Of a DNA stretch of 33,292 nucleotides, positions 8,165 to 17,425 are shown piece by piece (within the stretch, counting starts at the first letter, position 1; every line of letters begins with the position of its first letter). Made by a program: the position numbers and the translations under genes. The notes below the pieces were generated by a model. It was not told the DNA's origin. It saw nothing but the letters and a program-made list of their open reading frames with translations, and did no database searches. Source of the stretch: Candidatus Sumerlaeota bacterium (GTDB lineage: Bacteria > Sumerlaeota > Sumerlaeia > MWCT01); contig JAPLSR010000267.1 in NCBI GenBank assembly GCA_026398545.1, positions 1-33,292 of the forward strand, in the 5' to 3' direction.

Positions 8165-9022
8165 TTAAACCGTTCCTTTAAGGAAATAACATATCAGGGA
8201 AAGTGCGGAAATCAACCAGCAATACCAGGCGAAGTAGTGAAGCTTGCCCCCCTTGATGAATGAGAGCAGCCACCGGAGAGAGATATATCCCGCCACAAAG
8301 GCGACGGCAAACCCCATTATAAGTGATGGGATTTCCCCTTTTGGCAGTGTTGATATATCTTTCAGTGTGAGGAGGAGGGCGCCTGTGATGGCTGGGATGG
8401 AGAGGAGAAAGGAATATTCCCCTGCCTCACCTCTATCGAGCCCCATCCACAATCCAGCCGTGATAGTGGAACCGGAGCGTGAAATCCCCGGTGCAATTGC
8501 CACACCCTGCACCGTGCCCACAATTATCGCCGTCCAGAACCCATGACCCCTTGAACCCCTGCGACTTGCCGGAATGAATCTTGTTGAATAGATGAGCGCG
8601 CCTGTCAGTGCAAGCGCCACTGTCACAAGTAAGACGTTGCCGAAAATCCTTTCCAGCATGTCCTTGAACAGCACGCCGATTATGGCAGTTGGAATGCTGC
8701 CGATGATGATGGCGGAGATAAGGCGCCCTCGCGGGTCATTCCAGAAGACAGCGCGGATTCCCTCATTCGGCGCCCTGCGCGGGGCTTCTTTCAGAATATG
8801 CCGCACCATCTCATATATCGCCTTGCGGAAAACCAGAATGGTTGCCACAAGTGTCCCCATGTGCAACACAGCAACAAAACCTAAATTTGATTCCATGTTG
8901 TGGTGAAGATAGTGTTGTGCAAGGACGATGTGTCCGGAGGAGCTGATGGGGAGAAATTCTGTTAATCCCTGAAGGAGCCCGAGAATAGCGCTTTTCAACA
9001 AGTCCATTTTATCATTTTCCAA
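8165..9022 (-). CDS. uppP: Undecaprenyl-diphosphatase UppP (BacA)
   Basis: An integral membrane phosphatase that converts undecaprenyl diphosphate to the monophosphate and so recycles the lipid carrier for peptidoglycan and other surface polymers. Both family signatures are present: GLLQGLTEFLPISSSGHIVL near the N-terminus (the acidic motif and SSSGH) and GISRSGSTITAGLWMGLDRG in the second half (the phosphate-binding Arg/Ser). Length (about 280-285 residues) and regular hydrophobic segments fit. The ORF track start at 9022 is a TTG; the ATG at 9007 (MDLLKSAILG) aligns better with known N-termini and may be the real start. It lies upstream of mreB on the same strand. Confidence 0.95.
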   Translation of the reverse strand: MENDKMDLLKSAILGLLQGLTEFLPISSSGHIVLAQHYLHHNMESNLGFVAVLHMGTLVATILVFRKAIYEMVRHILKEAPRRAPNEGIRAVFWNDPRGRLISAIIIGSIPTAIIGVLFKDMLERIFGNVLLVTVALALTGALIYSTRFIPASRRGSRGHGFWTAIIVGTVQGVAIAPGISRSGSTITAGLWMGLDRGEAGEYSFLLSIPAITGALLLTLKDISTLPKGEIPSLIMGFAVAFVAGYISLRWLLSFIKGGKLHYFAWYCWLISALSLICYFLKGTV

Positions 9023-9196
9023 TAGAGTAGATGAATTTTATGGAATCACACCCGTGAAAAGGCAAGGCAAAAACGCTTCTGGCTATGAAGGTTTCATGCT
9101 CGGGGTTTTGATAGAGCCTTTATCAGTTGACGGGAAATGGGATTTTATGTCATTTTTATTTTATAAACAGTGAATCATAGATGGGAGAAGGATAAC

Positions 9197-9415
9197 ATGA
9201 AAAGTTGCTTTGGAACGCACTTCGGATTTTTTTTTGAAGACCATATCGGCGATGAGCAGGCGATGAAGAAATGCTATGATTGCGAGGATTTTGAAAAGTG
9301 TTACAAAATGTCACTTATCCAGAGTCTCAAGGGTCTGAAGATGGAAATCCGCCAGGGTGTCCGCAATCTGCGGAATTCCCTTGGTGGAAGCCATTCCGAA
9401 TATCCCTTCGGTTAA
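9197..9415 (+). CDS. Small cysteine-rich hypothetical protein
   Basis: About 72 residues if it starts at the ATG at 9197. An AAGGA sequence sits just upstream of that ATG, inside the longer ORF that the track begins at 9170. The protein begins MKSCFGTHFGFFFEDHIG and has a C-x2-C-x5-C cluster (CYDCEDFEKC, Cys26/29/35) plus Cys4, which could bind a metal. A basic helical C-terminal half follows. I do not recognise the family. It stands alone, divergent from uppP and convergent with hicA. The ribosome site, cysteine spacing and coding-like composition favour a real gene. Confidence 0.6.
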   Translation: MKSCFGTHFGFFFEDHIGDEQAMKKCYDCEDFEKCYKMSLIQSLKGLKMEIRQGVRNLRNSLGGSHSEYPFG

Positions 9416-9459
9416 TTAAATCCTGAATTCATACTATCAATGATAAAATCCCGAATGCC

Positions 9460-9690
9460 TTATTCTTTTCTCAGTGTGTTATTAAATTCAACAACCGTCA
9501 AGCCCGCCGAACGTATTAAACTTCGCAACGTCCCACGGGCGACTTCTTTATGATTGGGTATTGACAGTGTTACGTTAATGCCTTCTTTGACCATAATAAT
9601 ATGGCTTCCTTTTCGGCGCGCGACCTCCCAGCCAAGATTCTCAAATACCCGAACGACGTTACGTCCGCTCATGATTGGAATCGGAGGCAT
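9460..9690 (-). CDS. hicA: HicA-type mRNA interferase toxin
   Basis: A 76-residue protein of the HicA (YcfA-like) family, small double-stranded-RNA-binding-fold toxins that cleave mRNA and block translation. Diagnostic parts are the N-terminal helix (RNVVRVFENLGWEVARRKGSH), with the expected active-site histidine in GSH (residue 30), then IPNHKEVARGTLRSLIRSAG. The start at 9690 overlaps the hicB stop as TGATG; a second Met at residue 7 (MSGRNV) matches typical HicA N-termini and is an alternative. The antitoxin gene lies directly upstream, an order (hicB then hicA) found in some systems. The protein appears intact. Confidence 0.92.
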   Translation of the reverse strand: MPPIPIMSGRNVVRVFENLGWEVARRKGSHIIMVKEGINVTLSIPNHKEVARGTLRSLIRSAGLTVVEFNNTLRKE

Positions 9691-9896
9691 CAGACAGCAA
9701 CCTCCACCTGCCTCGTTTCAATAGTCAGGGGCAGACCTTTCTCAGCGCGAACTTCAAGGCAGAGTCCAATGGCATCCTTGATATTCTTCCGCGCTTCGTC
9801 CTTGGTTTTACCCTGACTGACGCATCCGGGAATGGAGGGACATTCGGCGATCCAGATACCGTCTTCATCTCGGTCCAGTGTTATCATAAACCTCAT
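9690..9896 (-). CDS. hicB: HicB-type antitoxin
   Basis: A 68-residue antitoxin with a partial-RNase-H-fold HicB domain: MRFMITLDRDEDGIWIAECP, then SIPGCVSQGKTKDEARKNIKDAI. The track extends it to 9917 from a TTG, but GGAGG at 9909-9905 sits inside that extension and is eight bases from the ATG at 9896, so I prefer 9896. HicB proteins neutralise HicA, and many carry a C-terminal DNA-binding domain for autoregulation. This one is short and appears to lack such a domain. Its stop overlaps the toxin start by one base (TGATG), giving coupled translation. Confidence 0.9.
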   Translation of the reverse strand: MRFMITLDRDEDGIWIAECPSIPGCVSQGKTKDEARKNIKDAIGLCLEVRAEKGLPLTIETRQVEVAV

Positions 9897-10227
9897 GATT
9901 GGAGCCTCCGAAGACAAATAAATCCTTTTACAGCATATTCAATGAACAAATTTAAATTCTCAATTTATTTACCAACAATGCAAGTTTAAAATAAGGTGAA
10001 GAATGAAAAAAAGTCCACTTCGGTGTGACAACATCTTCATGGATGCTCGGCGCTCAAGTAAAATTGTATAATGGAAATAGCTCTGATTTAAATCACGATG
10101 ATGAGCGAATCTGATACCAGTCATCTTTTAATTGTGCAATAAGAGTAATCTAACTTTAGCCACATATAAAGAGTGTTCAATCGATTTACTGACAGATACT
10201 CATCCGCCACTTGAACAAGATATTCTA
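9897..10227. other. AT-rich intergenic region between hicBA and the 302-aa gene
   Basis: About 330 bases without a supportable gene. Only short ORFs with no ribosome site occur. It must contain the hicBA leader and the end of the upstream minus-strand gene. I looked for -35/-10 pairs on the minus strand and found only poor matches, and no clear terminator hairpin. Composition is AT-rich like the gene beside it. Confidence 0.4.
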
Positions 10228-11136
10228 TTATCCAGTTGTAATACTCTGGGCGACATCATCCCGCACTTCGTTAACAGACTGCAAATGTTTCCTATATTCG
10301 ATGAATTTCATTAAGATATCATGTTTCTCAATCACTGTTGAAGGCGGCTCTCCCTCTGACTTAAAGATAGCCAGGCCGACAGTTTCTTCATCATCTTTCA
10401 AATGGAACTCTATTTTAAATCGGTCTATTGCATCACGAATCGTCTTTTCCCAACTATCGCTATCTTCAGCCAATGTCCGACGAACCTCATTATGGATTGC
10501 ATTAATGCATCCGAAATATTCACGAATGTGATATTTGAGATCAATTGGATCCGTCAATGCGTTAATTTCAGTTCGCACCGAAGGTTTAATTTCCTTGTCC
10601 TCAAGAAGATGTTTTTTCAACGTTTGTGGTGTTAACGTGCAGGCAAATTGGGAACTTAATTTCAATTTGGTGGCTGTATAACTGACAGAAATTGAGGGTG
10701 CAGCTAATCCGTAGTGTTGAACATAATTGCGAAGCTGTTCCATGAGTCGATAACTGAAACAATTATCATATTTCTGATTTGTCAATTTTTCAATGCTTTT
10801 CGGTTTTATTGCGCCTTCACCATAAATCATATTCATGTTACGTAGGAGTTGATCGAGATACGATCTTGCAGACGAAAGAAAATTAGCAATCCGTCGGTTA
10901 AGTTCTTTGCGTTGGGGTCTCAATTCATAATGCAGTTCGGTAGCGAATATGTTGTGTCGCAGAGACATTGTCAGGATTTCTTCTTCAAACTCACGATAAT
11001 TTCCGAGGAGAATATCGAAGTTCACTTCAATATTGAGCGCTCGTATCAGATTCGCTTTGTGATTACGTATGTTTTCATAGTAATCGCTATCGATACGAAT
11101 AACATCACTTATTGGTCTGCCTAAATAGTAAATCAC
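10228..11136 (-). CDS. Unrecognised 302-aa protein with a HEPN-like Rx4H motif
   Basis: The family is not recognised. The protein is soluble and mostly helical, with no signal peptide. In the middle, after a helical stretch (RSYLDQLLRNMNMIYGEG), is YRLMEQLRNYVQHYGLAAPS. RNYVQH fits the R-x4-H signature of HEPN-fold ribonucleases, and LRNYVQH runs of this kind recur in uncharacterised HEPN-like proteins; this assignment is inference. The GTG start at 11136 has AGGAG four bases upstream. It begins 12 bases after the murE stop on the same strand, so it may be co-transcribed with murE, although its AT-rich codon use is unlike murE. Together with the nearby hicBA it suggests a small accessory or defence-type patch. 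Confidence 0.75.
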   Translation of the reverse strand: MIYYLGRPISDVIRIDSDYYENIRNHKANLIRALNIEVNFDILLGNYREFEEEILTMSLRHNIFATELHYELRPQRKELNRRIANFLSSARSYLDQLLRNMNMIYGEGAIKPKSIEKLTNQKYDNCFSYRLMEQLRNYVQHYGLAAPSISVSYTATKLKLSSQFACTLTPQTLKKHLLEDKEIKPSVRTEINALTDPIDLKYHIREYFGCINAIHNEVRRTLAEDSDSWEKTIRDAIDRFKIEFHLKDDEETVGLAIFKSEGEPPSTVIEKHDILMKFIEYRKHLQSVNEVRDDVAQSITTG

Positions 11137-11148
11137 AATTCTCCTATT

Positions 11149-12639
11149 TCATCCTTGATCCTTCATCATTTTCTGCAGGATTTCATCCGCGACTTCGTAA
11201 TCGTTAAAGTGAATGGTGTGTTCCTTGAAGGTCTGTGTGCTTTCGTGTCCCTTGCCTGCGACGAGGACAAGGTCTCCGGGTTTTGCCATTTCAATGGCGT
11301 GCTTTATCGCATCATGGCGTGAATAGATGATTTCATAATTGCCGCCCTTTTTGTTTTTCAGACCCTCCACAATATCATTCATAATCTGTTTAGTGTCTTC
11401 AGTTCTTGGGTTATCCTCCGTGATGATGAAATAATCGCTTTGCTCCTCCACGGTTGCAGCCATCTGCGGGCGCTTGGTGCGGTCGCGGTCGCCTCCGCAG
11501 CCGAAGACGGTGATAATGCGGGCAGGTTTCATTGCGCGGGCGGCGGCAAGCACCTTTACCATCCCGTCCGGCGTGTGGGCGTAATCAATAATGACGGAGA
11601 ATTTCTGTCCACGCTCCACAGGCTGGAAGCGTCCAGCCACAATGATATTTTTCTCCAGCCCCGCCTTGATATCTTCCAGTGTGAGCGGTGTGTGGATGAT
11701 GGTGGCGACGGCGGCGAGCATGTTGTAAAGGTTGAATTCCCCGCGAAGGAGCGCTCTGATATTTATCGAGCCGCGAGGCGTGACAAGCGTGAATTCCGTG
11801 CCGGCGCCGGAGAGGACATAATTTTTTGCCGTCACATCCGCTTTGTTATGCAGTCCAAAGGTGACTTTGTGGGCGCGGGCGGCATCGAGAAAATAATGGG
11901 CGGATGGGTCATCAATATTGACCGCCACATACTTATCAGTTTTCAGGCTGGCAAACCAGCGGAGTTTCGCATTGCGGTAATTCTCCATCGTCTTGTGCCA
12001 GTCAAGATGGTCCTGCGTGAGATTTGTCCAGACGCCCGCATCATAATCAAGTCCCGCCACGCGGTGGAAATCCACGCCGTGTGACGAGACCTCCATGGCG
12101 CAGTAATCGCACTTCTCATCCTTCATGTGTGTGAAGATATCTTCCAGGTCAGGCGGTTCAGGCGTGGTGTCCTTTGATTGGCAAATCCTGCCATTGATTT
12201 TGTAATAAAGCGTGCCGATAAGACCCACGCGGAAGCGTGTCATGAGCAGACTCTCAATCACGTGTGTGGTTGTGGTCTTGCCATTGGTGCCCGTGATGCC
12301 GATAAGTTTGAAGACGCGTGCAGGATGGTTGTAAAATTCGGCGGCGATAAGGGCGAGGGCAAGTCGGGAGTCCGGCACCACTATCTTTACCACCTCGGGC
12401 GGGACAGGCATGTCCTGCTGTAAAATCACCGCGACGGCGCCCGCCTTGATGGCGTCGTTGACGAACGGATGCCCATCGGGGAGTTCGATTTTATCCAACT
12501 GGGTGTAAATATTGATGGCGGCATAAAGGAATCCGTGCTGGACGCGCAGGGGGTCATATACAACGCCCAGAATCTCCAGGTCCTGAGCGCCGGTGATGGT
12601 CTTCTCAGATAAGACGGATAATAACCTGCTTAGTTTCAC
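11149..12639 (-). CDS. murE: UDP-MurNAc-tripeptide synthetase MurE (meso-diaminopimelate ligase)
   Basis: A cytoplasmic ATP-dependent ligase that adds the third stem-peptide residue to UDP-MurNAc-L-Ala-D-Glu. The ATP loop is GITGTNGKTTTTHV (GTNGKT at 117-122). The central domain carries SKDTTPEPPDLEDIF and MEVSSHGVDFHRVAGLDYD. The C-terminal domain has VFGCGGDRDRTKRP and DNPRTED (409-415); DNPR is the motif associated with selecting meso-diaminopimelate rather than lysine. Length (496) is normal. The start is GTG (12639) after GGGAGAGG. It stands apart from a full mur/dcw cluster and is divergent from uvrA. Confidence 0.96.
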   Translation of the reverse strand: MKLSRLLSVLSEKTITGAQDLEILGVVYDPLRVQHGFLYAAINIYTQLDKIELPDGHPFVNDAIKAGAVAVILQQDMPVPPEVVKIVVPDSRLALALIAAEFYNHPARVFKLIGITGTNGKTTTTHVIESLLMTRFRVGLIGTLYYKINGRICQSKDTTPEPPDLEDIFTHMKDEKCDYCAMEVSSHGVDFHRVAGLDYDAGVWTNLTQDHLDWHKTMENYRNAKLRWFASLKTDKYVAVNIDDPSAHYFLDAARAHKVTFGLHNKADVTAKNYVLSGAGTEFTLVTPRGSINIRALLRGEFNLYNMLAAVATIIHTPLTLEDIKAGLEKNIIVAGRFQPVERGQKFSVIIDYAHTPDGMVKVLAAARAMKPARIITVFGCGGDRDRTKRPQMAATVEEQSDYFIITEDNPRTEDTKQIMNDIVEGLKNKKGGNYEIIYSRHDAIKHAIEMAKPGDLVLVAGKGHESTQTFKEHTIHFNDYEVADEILQKMMKDQG

Positions 12640-12758
12640 AATTACCTCTCCCTTCTATCTCAACGTGTGTTATAAAAATGGAAGGAATATGCAAACCATG
12701 CCACCGAGCGTCAAGAGTAAAAGAAAATTTGCCCTTATCTGTGCAACTATAAACCCTC

Positions 12759-12787
12759 TTGACTAACCTCCTCATCCCCAGTGTAGT
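12759..12787 (+). promoter_or_regulatory. Putative sigma-70-type promoter for uvrA
   Basis: TTGACT (12759-12764) and TGTAGT (12782-12787) are 17 bases apart, a five-of-six and a four-of-six match to the consensus. They lie about 25 bases before the uvrA start. GGAGG at 12800-12804 is the ribosome site, eight bases from the ATG. No clear LexA-type operator was noticed. Confidence 0.45.
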
Positions 12788-12812
12788 TTTTCATGTTCTG
12801 GAGGGTTGAGAC

Positions 12813-15695
12813 ATGGAGCCCAAAAAGATTGTCATCATTGGCGCGGCGGAGCATAATCTGAAGAATATTAACGTTGAAATCCCCCGCAATTCGCTCACCG
12901 TCATCACAGGTCTCTCCGGTTCCGGCAAGTCCACCCTCGCCTTTGACACCCTTTATGCCGAGGGTCAGCGCCGCTATGTGGAAAGCCTCTCCGCCTATGC
13001 GCGCCAGTTCCTTGAACAGATGCCCAAACCTCATGTGGAGCGAATTGAGGGACTTTCTCCAGCCATTGCCATTGAGCAGAAATCCGTTTCAAAAAATCCC
13101 CGCTCCACCGTCGCCACGGTGACGGAAATCTATGATTACCTGCGCCTCCTTTATGCGAATTTAGGAACGCCGCATTGCTACAAGTGTGGCAAACCCATCA
13201 CCCGCCAGACGGTTCAGCAGATTGTTGACCGCATTCTTGCGCTCCCCAAGGGGACACGCCTTATGATTCTTGCACCGGTGGTGCGCGGCAGGAAGGGTGA
13301 ATACTCCGAGCTCCTGAAAAAGGCGGAGCGCGACGGCTTCACACGCGTCAAGGTTGATGGTCACCTCTATGAGTTCTCAGAGGGACTTCCGTCCCTGAAC
13401 AAGCAGGTCAAGCACAATATCTCTATCGTGGTGGACCGTGTTATGGCTGAACCGGAGGCGAAGAACCGGCTCACTGAGTCGGTTGAGCTTGCCTTGAAGA
13501 AGGCGGAAGGTCTCGCCGCCATTGAGATTATGGATGAAGGTGTGTCCAGAGCGGAGATTCTGCGGGCATTATCTGCGAGCGGACTCTCAGGGCGTGAGTT
13601 CCTCTTCAGCGAAAATTTCGCCTGCATTGATTGCGGTGTCAGCATTGAGGAGATTGCCCCGCGCCTTTTTTCCTTTAACAGCCCCTATGGCGCCTGTCCG
13701 GTCTGCAAGGGGCTTGGACATCTTCAGGAGATTGATGAAAATTTAGTCGTGCCGGACAAATCCCTCAGCCTTGCCGGAGGCGCACTTCATCCCTGGTCAA
13801 GCAGGGAGGATTCGTGGACATTCACCTGGCTGAAGGCAGTTGCCGACCATTATGGCATTGACGTCAATGTGCCGTGGCATAAAATTTCCCGCCGCTCGCA
13901 GAAGGTGCTCCTCTACGGAACAGGCGGGGATACTGTGCAGGTTAGATTTGAGAGCGAACGGGGCATTCGCTACCATGAGCACATCGCCTATGAGGGAGTT
14001 ATTCCCAATCTTCAGCGCCGCTACCGTGAGACCGCCTCCGATTATATCCGTGAGTGGATTTCCACATATTTTGCCGAGAATCCGTGCGCCGCCTGCAATG
14101 GTGAGCGTCTGAGACCGGAAGCCCTCGCCGTGCACCTTGACGGGAAAAATATATCCGAAATTACCCATCTGACGGTCAGCGGCGCCATGGACTTTGTCCA
14201 AAATCTGCCGCTCTCGCCCAAACAGCGTGAAATCGGTTATCAGATATTAAAGGAGATAACCCAGCGCCTCGGATTCCTTACCAATGTTGGATTGGACTAC
14301 CTCACGCTTGACCGCCCCGCCGCCACGCTCGCCGGAGGCGAATCCCAGCGCATCCGCCTCGCCACTCAGATTGGCTCACAGCTTACCGGCGTCCTTTACA
14401 TCCTGGATGAACCGTCCATTGGTCTCCATCAGCGCGATAACCGCCGTCTCCTCAAGACGCTTCTGAAACTCCGCGACCTGGGTAACACGGTGATTGTGGT
14501 CGAGCATGATGAACAGACCATCCGCACTGCGGATTATGTGGTTGACCTCGGTCCGGGCGCGGGGAAAAACGGCGGGCATGTCGTCTGCTCAGGTCCGCCT
14601 GAGGGTATGATAGATTGCCCGGAATCCATCACGGGACGCTACCTTGCGGGACTAGAGTTCATTCCTGTGCCGCACAAGAGGCGAAAACCCACAGTCGGAC
14701 GCTCCGTCTGGGTTCGTGGCGCAAAGGAACACAATCTCAAGGACATTGATGTGGAATTCCCCCTTGGTCTCTTCATCTGCATCTCTGGCGTGTCCGGTTC
14801 GGGAAAATCCACCCTCCTTCTGGATATCCTTGACCGTGCCCTTGCCAAAATCCTTTACAAGAGAAGTGAGAGCGTCGGAAAACACCGCTGTATTGATGGA
14901 GCCTCAAATCTTGAGCGTGTCATCAATGTGAACCAGTCGCCCATCGGGCGCACACCGCGTTCCAACCCCGCCACATATACCAAGACCTTTGACTTCATCC
15001 GCGACCTGTTCGCCCAGATACCTGAGGCACGGATGAGGGGCTATACACCTGGGCGGTTTTCCTTCAATGTGAAGGGCGGGCGATGCGAGGCATGTCAGGG
15101 CGCGGGGGTCATCCAGATTGAGATGCACTTTTTGCCCGATGTTTTTATTGAGTGTGAGGCATGCCGCGGGAAACGCTTCAACCGCGAGACGCTTGAGATT
15201 TACTACAAGGGCAAAAATATTGATGACATCCTGAATATGACGGTGCGCGAGGCGCTTGAATTTTTTTACCATATCCCGCCCGTCCGGGAAAAATTGCAGA
15301 CCCTCGATGACGTCGGACTATCCTACATCACACTTGGACAGCGCGCCACAACACTCTCCGGCGGCGAAGCGCAAAGGGTTAAACTCTCCCGGGAACTCTC
15401 CAAGCGGAGCACCGCCCGCACGCTTTATATCCTTGATGAACCTACAACGGGACTCCATTTTGATGATATCAAAAAGTTGTTGAATGTCCTGAACCGCCTT
15501 GTGGATATGGGCAGCACGGTCATCGTGATAGAGCATAACATGGATGTGCTGAAATGCGCGGACTGGATTATTGACCTTGGACCGGAGGGAGGAGAGGCGG
15601 GAGGTCTTGTTGTGGCTAAAGGGAGACCTGAGGATATTGTCAGGCGTCCACACTCCTATACCGGAAAGTTTCTGAAACGGGTGCTTTCAAAATGA
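12813..15695 (+). CDS. uvrA: Excinuclease ABC subunit A (UvrA)
   Basis: The damage-recognition ATPase of nucleotide excision repair, which dimerises and loads UvrB at bulky lesions. Two ABC ATPase modules are complete: Walker [10 protein letters not shown] (33-41) with signature [12 protein letters not shown] and [15 protein letters not shown]; and Walker [10 protein letters not shown] (659-667) with [12 protein letters not shown] and [15 protein letters not shown]. Cysteine pairs are present at 122/125, in the first zinc module at 271/274 and 295/298, and in the second at 758/761 and 781/784. At 960 residues it is full length. The ATG is preceded by GGAGG. Its stop overlaps the next start as ATGA. 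Confidence 0.98.
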   Translation: MEPKKIVIIGAAEHNLKNINVEIPRNSLTVITGLSGSGKSTLAFDTLYAEGQRRYVESLSAYARQFLEQMPKPHVERIEGLSPAIAIEQKSVSKNPRSTVATVTEIYDYLRLLYANLGTPHCYKCGKPITRQTVQQIVDRILALPKGTRLMILAPVVRGRKGEYSELLKKAERDGFTRVKVDGHLYEFSEGLPSLNKQVKHNISIVVDRVMAEPEAKNRLTESVELALKKAEGLAAIEIMDEGVSRAEILRALSASGLSGREFLFSENFACIDCGVSIEEIAPRLFSFNSPYGACPVCKGLGHLQEIDENLVVPDKSLSLAGGALHPWSSREDSWTFTWLKAVADHYGIDVNVPWHKISRRSQKVLLYGTGGDTVQVRFESERGIRYHEHIAYEGVIPNLQRRYRETASDYIREWISTYFAENPCAACNGERLRPEALAVHLDGKNISEITHLTVSGAMDFVQNLPLSPKQREIGYQILKEITQRLGFLTNVGLDYLTLDRPAATLAGGESQRIRLATQIGSQLTGVLYILDEPSIGLHQRDNRRLLKTLLKLRDLGNTVIVVEHDEQTIRTADYVVDLGPGAGKNGGHVVCSGPPEGMIDCPESITGRYLAGLEFIPVPHKRRKPTVGRSVWVRGAKEHNLKDIDVEFPLGLFICISGVSGSGKSTLLLDILDRALAKILYKRSESVGKHRCIDGASNLERVINVNQSPIGRTPRSNPATYTKTFDFIRDLFAQIPEARMRGYTPGRFSFNVKGGRCEACQGAGVIQIEMHFLPDVFIECEACRGKRFNRETLEIYYKGKNIDDILNMTVREALEFFYHIPPVREKLQTLDDVGLSYITLGQRATTLSGGEAQRVKLSRELSKRSTARTLYILDEPTTGLHFDDIKKLLNVLNRLVDMGSTVIVIEHNMDVLKCADWIIDLGPEGGEAGGLVVAKGRPEDIVRRPHSYTGKFLKRVLSK

Positions 15696-17425
15696 CAGCC
15701 ACTCAAAAGGCAATGGTTGTAAAATGTCAAAGGACGGGGTCGGCAATAAAACGAAATCCTTGCACATTCAGTGTTTTTTCCGCCCTGTTTTTGCGATTGG
15801 CGATTTTTGCCACTTTTATCCTTGCATCTGACACTATCGCCGATTCGCCGCCATGGATTGAGGGTCATTCAATCTCGCCCTCCATAACATATCAATACAG
15901 AGTGGAGCAGCGTTCCGGTTTTCATCAGCAGATTCACCGTGTGCGGATTGACCTCCGGGGGGAAAATGTCACCATCAGGCTTTCCCCGGCTGCAGAATTT
16001 CCGCGCCACAAGTCACTTCCCAGCGAGATGAGGAGCCGGCTGAAATCGCAGGTCGTCGTTCCCGCACCGCTTGCTGTGCAAACGAGAACGGGTCGTGAGA
16101 TGCCGCTGGGGAGGTTATTAGCCCCGAACACTTATTATTTAACGGGGGGCGGATTTCCCGAGGTGCGCATAAGACCGCTGAACAATGTCATATTTTACCG
16201 TGGTGGGGAGGATGACACTGCGCCGCCGCGCCTTGCTCTGGAATCAAGCGGAACCCTCACCCTCGCCGGATTCAATACCCCTCCCACAGGAGCCGGACTC
16301 TATTTATACCAGAAATCCTTTTCACCCATTTCGGCGCGCGAGCTCAGTGACTGGAAGGTGTCGGCGTGTTACTGGCTGGAGAGGGTATTAAGCTCATCTG
16401 AGCCCGATGTTTACCGGGTTCGCAAATCTGCCAGCGCGCCTTCATCTCTCACAATTCCGGAAAATAATCTGCTCATTCTAAATGTGATGACCAATGATGT
16501 GAGACTTCCGGATTATCTTTCCGTCGGGAGGCGTGTGCGCGTGATGGCGGTGGAAACAGAATTGCGAAAACTCATCCGGGGGGTCTTTTGCGGAGGTCCG
16601 TATTTCATGCATGAGGGGGTTTATGACGAGGAGGCGGTGCGCGCCTTCTGTAATAAACCCGGCGCCCCGCCTGTGTCCCAGTACACCGAGCGGAGGGCGC
16701 GGCTCGCCCTTGCGATTGGTTCAAACCGGCGTTTCCTTTCCATATATGCCGTTGACCAGAAGGGTTTCACGCGTGAGGGCATGACGCTTCGGGAATTCGC
16801 CGCCTTCCTTGCTGACGAAGGGGTCAAGGAGGCGATGGAACTCCCCGATGGAGATGATGCCTCCCTCGCTCTGCCCTATGGCCAGGTGAACACCACCCCG
16901 GATGGGATAGAGACGCCTGTCATGGCAGTCCTCACCATAACAGAGCGCTCACCGGATAAGGATGAGATTGTCAATCTGCTCAGGAGCGTGCCCAATATGG
17001 TGACCGCTTGCGGCGCCGAGCCGCTCAATCCGCCGGACGCCGTCAAGGATGGCTCATATTCTCAAGCGCTGTCCCTTGATAATTACTGGGAACATAAGCA
17101 ACCCGACCCTTTTCACAAACATGCCCTGTATATTGACCTTTTGAAGCCATGCGAGCTCAGAAGTCTTGAGATTTTTTATGCTGAGGAGGCGGGATTTTCA
17201 TCGCAATATAACTGGCGCGCCTTCACCATATACGGTCATGATAAGGATAAAAATTCTATGAGGAGGGTGATGGAGGTGAGAAACCCGGATGGACGCCCAT
17301 GCCAGTGGGTGGAGTTCCCACCGGCGACTAAATTGCGCTATCTCAAACTTGAGGTGGAACAACCCACCGGATTCAAAGATGTTTCCTGTGCGCGGCTGGC
17401 AGAGATTGTCCTCTGGGGAAGATGA
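15692..17425 (+). CDS. Secreted phosphodiester-glycosidase-like (NAGPA/DUF2233) protein with C-terminal discoidin-like domain
   Basis: A 577-residue protein with an N-terminal hydrophobic segment (about 25-46, a signal or anchor), so probably exported. The central part resembles the NAGPA/DUF2233 phosphodiester glycosidase fold: FHQQIHRVRIDLRGENVTIR early on, then RARLALAIGSNRRFLSIYAV, GMTLREFAAFLADEGVKEAM and ELPDGDDASLAL where the family usually has a LDGG-type sequence. The final 130 residues (DGSYSQALSLDNYWEHKQ to RLAEIVLWGR) look like an F5/8C-type, possibly carbohydrate-binding, domain. The start overlaps the uvrA stop as ATGA and the end overlaps the HRDC gene as ATGA. The substrate is unknown, and the altered LDGG region leaves catalysis uncertain. 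Confidence 0.7.
   Translation: MTATQKAMVVKCQRTGSAIKRNPCTFSVFSALFLRLAIFATFILASDTIADSPPWIEGHSISPSITYQYRVEQRSGFHQQIHRVRIDLRGENVTIRLSPAAEFPRHKSLPSEMRSRLKSQVVVPAPLAVQTRTGREMPLGRLLAPNTYYLTGGGFPEVRIRPLNNVIFYRGGEDDTAPPRLALESSGTLTLAGFNTPPTGAGLYLYQKSFSPISARELSDWKVSACYWLERVLSSSEPDVYRVRKSASAPSSLTIPENNLLILNVMTNDVRLPDYLSVGRRVRVMAVETELRKLIRGVFCGGPYFMHEGVYDEEAVRAFCNKPGAPPVSQYTERRARLALAIGSNRRFLSIYAVDQKGFTREGMTLREFAAFLADEGVKEAMELPDGDDASLALPYGQVNTTPDGIETPVMAVLTITERSPDKDEIVNLLRSVPNMVTACGAEPLNPPDAVKDGSYSQALSLDNYWEHKQPDPFHKHALYIDLLKPCELRSLEIFYAEEAGFSSQYNWRAFTIYGHDKDKNSMRRVMEVRNPDGRPCQWVEFPPATKLRYLKLEVEQPTGFKDVSCARLAEIVLWGR

Noticed and set aside
11440-12084. 214-aa plus-strand ORF within murE
   Set aside because: Antisense shadow of a clearly real murE; its His/Gly-rich composition is typical of shadow frames.
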